Source: an uncultured Oxalobacteraceae bacterium (GTDB lineage: Bacteria; Pseudomonadota; Gammaproteobacteria; Burkholderiales; Burkholderiaceae). Taken from it: a DNA stretch of 7,334 nt. The notes beneath the pieces were generated by a model. That model saw only the letters and a program-made list of their open reading frames with translations, was not told the DNA's origin and made no database searches. Positions 1 through 5,139 of this stretch are shown here, in pieces (the first letter of the stretch is position 1; each line of letters starts with the position of its first letter). The stretch covers positions 1 to 7,334 of the forward strand of contig CAMLHI010000099.1 in the NCBI GenBank assembly GCA_946479705.1, written 5' to 3'. A program made the position numbers and the translations under genes.

Positions 1-290
1 CGCAAGATATGCTCGACCTGTGCCGGCTTCGACTGCGGATCGATCGGCACCACGACGCCACCGGCGGCAGTGGCGCCAAACATGGACAGCACCGCTTCCT
101 CGCGCTTTTCCAGGAACACCGCGACGCGCTCATGGCGCTCAAGCCCCAATCCCAGCAAGCCTTGCGCGGCTTGGCCAACGGCGTCGGCCAGGGTCGCATA
201 ATCGTAGCCTGCTTCGCCGCAGCGCAAGGCCTGCGCCGCCGGCGTGCGCCATGCCATGTCACCGATCAATTCATGAATAAGCTGAGCCAT
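1..290 (-). CDS. Acyl-CoA ligase (AMP-forming), exosortase A system-associated; 3' part beyond the window
   Basis: Reading leftward from the ATG at 290-288 gives 96 complete codons open to the window edge. The protein starts MAQLIHELIGDMAWRTPAAQ and continues with YDYATLADAVGQAAQGLLGLGL, RVAVFLEKREEAVLSMFGA and GGVVVPIDP. This is the standard N-terminal pattern of ANL-superfamily acyl-CoA/AMP ligases, which activate a carboxylic acid to an acyl-adenylate and then to the CoA thioester. The adenylation motifs lie further left and cannot be checked. The start is supported by GAGGA (complement of 295-299), 4 bases upstream. The specific assignment to the exosortase A-associated subfamily (TIGR03098-type) rests on this N-terminus plus the two adjacent exosortase A-associated hydrolases. 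The gene is divergent from the hydrolases and shares their upstream region. A general fatty-acid or amino-acid-activating ligase is the alternative; the true substrate is unknown. Confidence 0.85.
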   Translation of the reverse strand, partial: MAQLIHELIGDMAWRTPAAQALRCGEAGYDYATLADAVGQAAQGLLGLGLERHERVAVFLEKREEAVLSMFGATAAGGVVVPIDPQSKPAQVEHIL

Positions 291-390
291 GATGTCCTCA
301 GGAAAAGCTTTAGGGGAAAAATTCATGATTGAGAAAAAGCGCGCGCCGCCTCTTGATATTCGTCAAGCGCACGCTCGCCGACGCCCGTGT

Positions 391-415
391 GCGGCACGGC
401 GCGAGATTGTGCCGC
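391..415. repeat. Inverted repeat GCGGCAC-N11-GTGCCGC
   Basis: GCGGCAC at 391-397 and its exact reverse complement GTGCCGC at 409-415 are separated by 11 bases; the symmetry stops outside these arms. Centre-to-centre distance is 18 bases. It lies between two divergent starts, about 100 bases upstream of the ligase start and 140 upstream of hydrolase 2, which fits an operator or activator site. There is no following T-run on either strand, so it does not look like an intrinsic terminator. Function is inferred only from position and symmetry. Confidence 0.4.
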
Positions 416-540
416 CTCAACGTAGGTGAAATTTCAGGGGTGTCTAATCGATACGGTTTCGAGACATTTTCGAGCGGGACGGTCTCCCTCAGCACCGAGC
501 GCCCCTCTGCAAATACGCCGAAACAGCGCGCCCGTTCGTC

Positions 541-546
541 AAGGAG
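541..546 (+). promoter_or_regulatory. Shine-Dalgarno site that sets the start of hydrolase 2
   Basis: AAGGAG lies 7 bases before the ATG at 554. It decides between this start and the in-frame ATG at 329, which would add 75 residues of unusual, Arg-rich sequence with no family similarity that I can see. Confidence 0.8.
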
Positions 547-553
547 ACACTGT

Positions 554-1402
554 ATGAATGCCCCGTTGTTGCCAACACCTCACGCAGAACCATTTTTCTT
601 CGATGTAGAACCGGGTACCCGGTTCAGTCTGTACCACGCGCCGGCACCCCAAATGCCGGCACGCGGCGCGATCCTGTACGTCCACCCTTTCGCTGACGAA
701 CTCAATCATGCACGCCGCATGGCGTCCCTGCAGGCACGCCGTTTCGCGGCCATGGGCTACGCGGTGCTCCAGATGGACCTGTTCGGCTGCGGCGACAGTT
801 GCGGCGACTTCCATTCAGCCCGCTGGGAACAATGGCAGCGCGACGTGGGCACCGCATTAGCCTGGCTGCGTGATCGTTGCGCCGGTCCCAGCTATCTATG
901 GGGCCTGCGCCTGGGGGCGCTGCTGGCGATGGATTTCGCGCGCACTACGCCGGTCGATGGACTGGTGCTGTGGCAGCCCTATATGAACGGTCGCATGGCG
1001 ATCAACCAGTTCCTGCGCCAGCGTCTGGCGGCCGACCTGCAGCGCGGTATCCCGCTTGCGGCACGCACGACGTCGGCGTTGCGCGCCCGCCTCGCCGCGC
1101 ACGGCATGATCGAAGTCAGCGGCTACGACCTGGCCGCGCCACTGGCCAAGGCCATCGATGCCTGCGACGCCAGCGCCATGGTATTGCCGCCGTGCCCGGT
1201 GCATTGGTTCGCCACGGGCGCCGCCGCCCCCGACCGCCTCGCGCCTGCTGCCGCACGACTGGCGTCCACATGGGCCCGTCACGGCACGACCCTGCACTTT
1301 CATGCGCTCATCGGCGTGCCGTTCTGGTCGCGCCCCGACCTGCCCGAGTGCCCTGCCCTGCTGGAGGCAACCAGCGACGCATTTTGTCCGGGGGCATCAT
1401 GA
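554..1402 (+). CDS. Exosortase A system-associated hydrolase 2 (alpha/beta-hydrolase fold)
   Basis: The 282-residue protein has the layout of an alpha/beta hydrolase: the AILYVHPFADELNHAR segment (residues 39-54) after beta-3, the MDLFGCGDSCGDF turn (74-86), and the nucleophile-elbow region YLWGLRLGALLA (114-125). It ends with a GVPFW motif (254-258). The HPF-E-N, G-GDS-G and FW motifs match my memory of the exosortase A-associated hydrolase 2 family (TIGR03101-type), which co-occurs with exosortase A and with hydrolase 1. The elbow reads GLRLG, so residue 119 at the nucleophile position is Arg rather than Ser. I believe this is common in the family, which makes a classical serine-hydrolase mechanism doubtful. 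No signal peptide is seen, so it is probably cytoplasmic. It overlaps hydrolase 1 by four bases (ATGA), implying translational coupling. The substrate is unknown; a role with the acyl-CoA ligase in making or trimming a small acylated molecule is inference. Confidence 0.9.
   Translation: MNAPLLPTPHAEPFFFDVEPGTRFSLYHAPAPQMPARGAILYVHPFADELNHARRMASLQARRFAAMGYAVLQMDLFGCGDSCGDFHSARWEQWQRDVGTALAWLRDRCAGPSYLWGLRLGALLAMDFARTTPVDGLVLWQPYMNGRMAINQFLRQRLAADLQRGIPLAARTTSALRARLAAHGMIEVSGYDLAAPLAKAIDACDASAMVLPPCPVHWFATGAAAPDRLAPAAARLASTWARHGTTLHFHALIGVPFWSRPDLPECPALLEATSDAFCPGAS
608..625. repeat. 18-base perfect palindrome inside the hydrolase 2 gene
   Basis: GAACCGGGTACCCGGTTC equals its own reverse complement; the next pair outward (607/626) breaks the symmetry. 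It starts 54 bases after the A of the start codon and covers six whole codons (Glu19 to Phe24). As RNA it could fold into a 7-base-pair GC-rich stem with a GTAC loop. It could be an internal operator, an mRNA structure near the translation start, or chance. Confidence 0.5.
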
Positions 1403-2193
1403 AATTCAGCCAGCGCGCCTTGCGCTTCATTTGCCACGGAAGCTGCCTGCTGGGTGTGGTCGACGTTCCCGAACGGCCCCTGCAACGCGGATTATTGATC
1501 CTGTCGTCCGGCCAGCAATACCGGGTTGGCCCGCACCGCCAGTTCACGCTTCTGGCCAGGACGCTCGCCCCGCGCGGCCTTCCCGTCATGCGCTTCGACT
1601 GCCGCGGGATGGGCGACAGCGAAGGGCTGCCGGGGCGCTTCGACGCCCTCGACGACGACATCCACGCCGCCATCAAGGAATTTTTCCGCCAGGTTCCAGA
1701 GATGAGCGAAGTCGTGCTGCTCGGTCTGGACGACGCTGCCACCGCCGCCACCCTGTACGCCCACACCGATGCGCGCGTCACGGCACTGATCGTACTCAAT
1801 CCACGGCTGCGTCCCGCCAATGGAGCCGGTCATGAGAAGGAAGCCGCGCATGCGCGCTCGGGCGAGCTGGGTTTCTGGCGCCGCATTGCCGGCGGCCAGC
1901 GCGACCTGCTGATGACGCCAGAAGCGGCACGCCACCACCAGCGCAACGATGCGCACGACGCGGCGCTGCCGCTCGAGCAGCGCTTCATGGCTGGCCTGCA
2001 CTGCTTCGACGGCCGTACCCTGGTCATCCTGAGCGGCGCCGATCCGTACGCCAACAGCTTCGCCGAACTGCTAGAGCGCGACGGCTACCACGCGCGCCGG
2101 GTCACCATCGCCGATGCCGACCATCACTTTGCCAGCCGCAGCTGGCGCGAGCAGGTGGCCGAAACCAGCGCCAACTGGATCATGTCCTGGTAG
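1399..2193 (+). CDS. Exosortase A system-associated hydrolase 1 (alpha/beta-hydrolase fold), divergent
   Basis: The 264-residue protein shows alpha/beta-hydrolase landmarks: LLILSSGQQYRVGPHRQF (residues 32-49), the RFDCRGMGDSEG turn (65-76), a nucleophile elbow LLGLDDAATAA (107-117), an acidic loop LSGADPYA (211-218, Asp215) and ADHHFASRSW (240-249, His242). The YRVGPHRQF and RFDCRGMGDSEG blocks identify the exosortase A-associated hydrolase 1 family (TIGR03100-type). As I remember that family, the elbow normally reads GLCDAAS, with Cys as the likely nucleophile; here position 111 is Asp. The following helical region (about 138-170) also looks diverged from the family. The reading frame is intact, so this is not an obvious pseudogene. 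The start is the ATG overlapping the hydrolase 2 stop, with only a weak G-run as Shine-Dalgarno (1390-1394), consistent with coupling. The hydrolase fold and family are clear; catalytic activity and substrate are not. Confidence 0.88.
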   Translation: MKFSQRALRFICHGSCLLGVVDVPERPLQRGLLILSSGQQYRVGPHRQFTLLARTLAPRGLPVMRFDCRGMGDSEGLPGRFDALDDDIHAAIKEFFRQVPEMSEVVLLGLDDAATAATLYAHTDARVTALIVLNPRLRPANGAGHEKEAAHARSGELGFWRRIAGGQRDLLMTPEAARHHQRNDAHDAALPLEQRFMAGLHCFDGRTLVILSGADPYANSFAELLERDGYHARRVTIADADHHFASRSWREQVAETSANWIMSW

Positions 2194-2202
2194 CGGCGCG
2201 CT

Positions 2203-3555
2203 TCAGGAAGCACGGATGCCGTGATGGTGCATCAAGTCATACAGCGTCGGGCGGCTGACGCCAAGCAGCTCAGCCGCCTTGACGATGCAACCATCGGTAC
2301 GCGCCAGCGCCATCACCATCACCCGATACTCCGCCGCATCGCGCACCTGGCGTAGATTGACTGGCTGGCCGAACTGGCCCGACGACGTCAGGCCAAGATC
2401 CTGCGCGCCGATCTGCGCCCCCTCGCACAGGATCACCGCGCGCTTGACGCAGTTTTCCAGTTCGCGCACATTGCCCGGCCAGGTATGATCCTCGATAGCC
2501 ATCAGCGCGTCGTCGCTGAAATGCAGGGTAGGACGCCCCTCCGCGCGGCAAAAGCGCTCCTTGAAGTGATGCGCCAGCAGCACCGCATCGCCCACCCGCT
2601 CGCGCAAAGGCGGAATCGCCAGCACGATTTCGCGAAGCCGGTAATACAGGTCTTCGCGGAAGCGCCCGGCCCGCACCAGCGCCTGCAAATCCTGGTGGGT
2701 GGCGCACACGATGCGCGCATCGATCGCGATTTCCTGGCGTCCGCCGATGCGTTCGATGACCCGCTCCTGAACGAAGCGCAGCAGCTTCGCCTGCAGCGCC
2801 ATCGCCATGTCGCCGATTTCATCGAGAAAGAAAGTGCCGCCATTGGCGGTCTCGATCTTGCCCAAGGTTTGCTGTCCGGCCCCCGTGAACGCGCCCTTTT
2901 CGTGGCCGAACAATTCGCTCTCCAGCAGATCGGCGGGAATGGCCGCGCAATTGATCGCCACGAAACGCTTGTCGCGCCGGGCCGACAAGGCATGCAAGGC
3001 GCGCGCGAAGCGTTCCTTGCCGCAGCCCGAGTCGCCCAGCAGCATGACCGTGGCCGACGAAGGCGCCAGCTTCTCCACCGTCCGGCACAGTCGCAGCATG
3101 GCCGGATCGCGCGTCACGATGCCGGCCAGCGGCGAATCGGCCTGGATCTGCAGCATGCGCCGGTTTTCCTGCTGCATCGCATGAAGCTGGAAAGCGCGCT
3201 CGACGACCAGCTTGAGCACCTCCGGGTCGCAGGGCTTCTGGTGAAAATCGTAGGCGCCCAGGCCGACCGCCTTGAGCGCATTGGCGCGATCCTGGTTGCC
3301 CGACAGAATGATCACCTTGGTGTCGGGCGCGCTGGCGAGAATCTCCTGCAGCGTGGTCAAGCCCTCGCTGGCGCCGTCCGGATCGGGCGGCAAGCCCAGG
3401 TCGAGCGTCACCACCCCGGGCTGATGGCGCCGCACCAGCGCCAGCGCGCTCTCGCGGTCGCCCGCCAGTTGCACATCGTAGGCATCCAGGCTCCAGCGCA
3501 GTTGCTTTTGCAAGCCCTTGTCGTCCTCGACCACCAATAGCTTACTCTTGCCCAT
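2203..3555 (-). CDS. prsR: PEP-CTERM-box response regulator transcription factor PrsR (NtrC-type)
   Basis: The 450-residue protein has three domains. The receiver (about 5-120) has Asp11/Asp12, phosphoacceptor Asp52 in TLDLGLPPDPDG, Ser85 and Lys107. The sigma-54 interaction AAA+ domain (about 143-378) has Walker A GDSGCGKE (174-181), GAFTGA (221-226), Walker B FFLDEIGD (242-249), the arginine-rich REDLYYRL segment (300-307) and WPGNVRELEN (359-368). The C-terminal Fis-type helix-turn-helix (about 410-445) has KAAELLGVSRPTLYDLM. The DPDGASEGL insertion after Asp52 and the YDFHQKP block are typical of PrsR (TIGR02915-type), which activates PEP-CTERM and related genes with RpoN. The Met at 3555 matches the receiver start and has GGGAG 5 bases upstream (complement of 3561-3565); an upstream in-frame ATG at 3603 would lie inside the sugar transferase gene. 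It follows that gene by 19 bases, so the two are probably co-transcribed. Its usual partner kinase PrsK is not adjacent here. The Walker A sequence departs from the usual GESGTGKE, but the invariant Gly and Lys are kept. Confidence 0.95.
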   Translation of the reverse strand: MGKSKLLVVEDDKGLQKQLRWSLDAYDVQLAGDRESALALVRRHQPGVVTLDLGLPPDPDGASEGLTTLQEILASAPDTKVIILSGNQDRANALKAVGLGAYDFHQKPCDPEVLKLVVERAFQLHAMQQENRRMLQIQADSPLAGIVTRDPAMLRLCRTVEKLAPSSATVMLLGDSGCGKERFARALHALSARRDKRFVAINCAAIPADLLESELFGHEKGAFTGAGQQTLGKIETANGGTFFLDEIGDMAMALQAKLLRFVQERVIERIGGRQEIAIDARIVCATHQDLQALVRAGRFREDLYYRLREIVLAIPPLRERVGDAVLLAHHFKERFCRAEGRPTLHFSDDALMAIEDHTWPGNVRELENCVKRAVILCEGAQIGAQDLGLTSSGQFGQPVNLRQVRDAAEYRVMVMALARTDGCIVKAAELLGVSRPTLYDLMHHHGIRAS

Positions 3556-3574
3556 CGTCGCTCCCGAGTGAATG

Positions 3575-4966
3575 TCAACGGCTTCCCTTGCCCAGCAGCA
3601 CAACCTGGACCGTGTCGATCAGGATCAGCAAGTCCAGGAACAGACTGTTGTTCTTGACGTAGTACAGGTCGTACTGCAGCTTTTGCACAGCATCCTCGAC
3701 CGAGGCGCCGTACTGGTAGCGCACCTGCGCCAACCCCGTGATGCCAGGCTTGACGGTGTGGCGCACGCCGTAATAGGGAATCTCGCGCCCCAACTGCTCG
3801 ACGAAAAATGCGCGTTCCGGACGCGGACCGACAAAACTCATGTCGCCCCTGACCACATTGAGCACCTGCGGCAGCTCATCGATCCGCAGGGTGCGGATGA
3901 CGCGTCCCACGCGCGTGATGCGGCGGTCGTTGGCCGCCGCCCAGGTCGGCGTGCCGTCGCGTTCGGCATCCTGGCGCATCGAGCGAAACTTGAGCACCTG
4001 GAAGGCACGACCATCGCGTCCGACCCGTTCCTGCTGATAAAACACCGGCCCGCGATCCTCCAGCACGATGGCCAGCGCCGCCAGCAGCATCAGCGGCAAG
4101 GTGGCCAGGGCAATCAGGCCGCTGGCCAACAGGTCGAAGCTGCGCTTGACGGCGGCGCGCCAAAAGCTTTGATCGAAGCCGCCGCCGAAGATCAGGTAGC
4201 TCGGCTGAAGCGAGTCGAGCCGGATCTGGCAGGCTTCGCGCTCGAAAAAAGTGGCCGCATCGATGATGCGCACCCCGCCCAGCGCACAGGCGAGCAACTC
4301 GCGCACGGGAAACGCCGGGCTGCGGCGGTTGCCAACGGCCACCACGATCTCGCTCACTTCATAGCGGCGCGCCATTCGCAGCAGCGATTCGCCGGGCGGC
4401 AGCAGGCAAGCCTCGGGCACGCGCCGCTCCTCGCCCGGCACCGCCAGGCAGCCGACCACCTGGAAGCGGTGAAAGCCGTTCTTTCCCGTGGCCAGATCGA
4501 TGCATTCGCGCGTCAGCGCACCGGCGCCCACGAACATCAGGCGCGCTTCCAACAGCGCCGACTCGGCCGACTTGAACACCACCAGACGGGTCAGCACGAC
4601 GCCGGTGGCGCCCAGCGCGAAAATGATGCTGCTCACGCCGCGCCCGAAATACATTTCCGGCCGAACCGCAATCAAGGCCGACAGCAGCGCAAACCCGAGC
4701 GCAAAGGATGGCGTGATGCGGATCAGGGTGGTGCGCAAGCCCTCGCGCGAACCCTGCTGGTACATCCCCAGCGCGCTCATGCTGAAAATGATCACCAGCG
4801 CAAAGGTCAGGGACGAGAGATACAGATTGTCGGCCCGGAACGAGCCGCGGGTGTCGGACAACCACAGGGCGGAGGCCACGCTGGCCGAGCCGAGCAGCAT
4901 CAGCAATTCGAGAATCAGCAGGATCGACGCTGTTTTCGACACGTAATGATTGAAGATGCGTATCAC
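3575..4966 (-). CDS. PEP-CTERM system-associated sugar transferase (EpsB/WcaJ-like polyprenyl-phosphate sugar-1-P transferase)
   Basis: The 463-residue inner-membrane protein should transfer a sugar-1-phosphate from a nucleotide sugar to undecaprenyl phosphate, the first step of exopolysaccharide repeat-unit assembly. Four hydrophobic segments lie at about 11-36, 48-68, 83-101 and 110-130. A CoA-binding-like middle domain follows (about 138-265, with ARLMFVGAGALTREC). The catalytic domain comes last (about 270-463): KRSFDLLASG, a membrane helix at about 278-303, GPVFYQQERVGRDG, FQVLKFRSM (322-330), LRIDELPQVLNVVRGDMSFVGPRPE (360-384) and VKPGITGLAQVRY. The N-terminus IRIFNHYVSKT and the overall length match the PEP-CTERM-associated family (TIGR03013-type). 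The start is a GTG at 4966-4964 with AGGAGG 4 bases upstream (complement of 4971-4976); the in-frame ATG at 5125 would add 53 residues that run through the intergenic region. It heads an operon with prsR. The sugar transferred cannot be told from sequence. Confidence 0.93.
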   Translation of the reverse strand: MIRIFNHYVSKTASILLILELLMLLGSASVASALWLSDTRGSFRADNLYLSSLTFALVIIFSMSALGMYQQGSREGLRTTLIRITPSFALGFALLSALIAVRPEMYFGRGVSSIIFALGATGVVLTRLVVFKSAESALLEARLMFVGAGALTRECIDLATGKNGFHRFQVVGCLAVPGEERRVPEACLLPPGESLLRMARRYEVSEIVVAVGNRRSPAFPVRELLACALGGVRIIDAATFFEREACQIRLDSLQPSYLIFGGGFDQSFWRAAVKRSFDLLASGLIALATLPLMLLAALAIVLEDRGPVFYQQERVGRDGRAFQVLKFRSMRQDAERDGTPTWAAANDRRITRVGRVIRTLRIDELPQVLNVVRGDMSFVGPRPERAFFVEQLGREIPYYGVRHTVKPGITGLAQVRYQYGASVEDAVQKLQYDLYYVKNNSLFLDLLILIDTVQVVLLGKGSR

Positions 4967-5139
4967 TACTCCTCCTGCGCGTGGGTCGCCATGACGGCCA
5001 GGCGATCCGATTGATCCTCGCAGAAGCTTGCGCAAACAGTATTGACTCGGAACAAGCGAACCCAGCCGTTTCCATGCAGCCAGACGCGCGCATGCCAAAT
5101 AGACTATAGTGATGCCTCTGTACAAACCAATCGCCTACC
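4967..5139. promoter_or_regulatory. Divergent promoter region between the sugar transferase and nadB
   Basis: This 173-base gap must drive nadB rightward and the sugar transferase-prsR operon leftward. On the plus strand I see a good -10 element (listed separately). On the minus strand no sigma-70 pair stands out, and no GG-N10-GC sigma-54 site with correct spacing was found: a TTGGCATG stretch (complement of about 5092-5099) resembles a -24 element but lacks GC at the right distance. A small palindrome TTGCGCAA lies at 5028-5035. Confidence 0.5.
5081..5110 (+). promoter_or_regulatory. Candidate sigma-70 promoter for nadB
   Basis: TATAGT at 5105-5110 matches five of six bases of the -10 consensus. 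The best -35 at a suitable distance is weak (CAGACG at 5081-5086, 18-base spacer). The -10 lies within the 8-base palindrome ACTATAGT (5103-5110). A transcript starting near 5117 would have a leader of roughly 23 bases, with no clear Shine-Dalgarno site before the nadB ATG. Confidence 0.4.

Larger units (their letters stand above)
291..553. promoter_or_regulatory. Divergent intergenic region between acyl-CoA ligase and hydrolase genes
   Basis: This 263-base region separates two divergent genes and must hold both promoters. It contains AT-rich tracts next to the ligase start (about 301-338), a 7-base inverted repeat (391-397 with 409-415), and GTCT/AGAC half-sites at 442-445, 462-465 and 482-485. 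TTTCGAG occurs twice, at 457-463 and 468-474. A TCTAAT hexamer at 443-448 resembles a plus-strand -10 element but has no convincing -35. I found no sigma-54 site with correct GG-N10-GC spacing on either strand. The open frame running into hydrolase 2 from 329 is not taken as coding, because the good Shine-Dalgarno site and the family N-terminus are at 541-556. Confidence 0.55.

Noticed and set aside
387..420. Sigma-54 promoter built on GGCAC elements in the ligase/hydrolase gap
   Set aside because: On the plus strand no GC follows at 10 bases; on the minus strand the spacing from GG to GC is 9, one base short.
329..553. 75-residue N-terminal extension of hydrolase 2 from an upstream ATG
   Set aside because: The extension resembles no hydrolase and lacks a Shine-Dalgarno, whereas the ATG at 554 has AAGGAG 7 bases upstream.
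1845..1858. 12-base palindrome CGCGCATGCGCG in hydrolase 1
   Set aside because: A palindrome this short is expected about once or twice by chance in a window of this size, more so in GC-rich DNA.
2211..2223. CACGG-ATG-CCGTG hairpin as a terminator
   Set aside because: Only a five-pair stem with no T-run, and it lies inside the prsR coding end.
2485..3540. Plus-strand open frame (351 codons) opposite prsR
   Set aside because: Antisense shadow; its sequence is rich in Gln, Arg and His with no known motif, while PrsR is complete on the other strand.
3572..5014. Long plus-strand open frame (480 codons) opposite the sugar transferase
   Set aside because: Gln/His/Arg-rich composition typical of antisense reading of a GC-rich gene; no domain seen and the opposite strand encodes a full conserved family.
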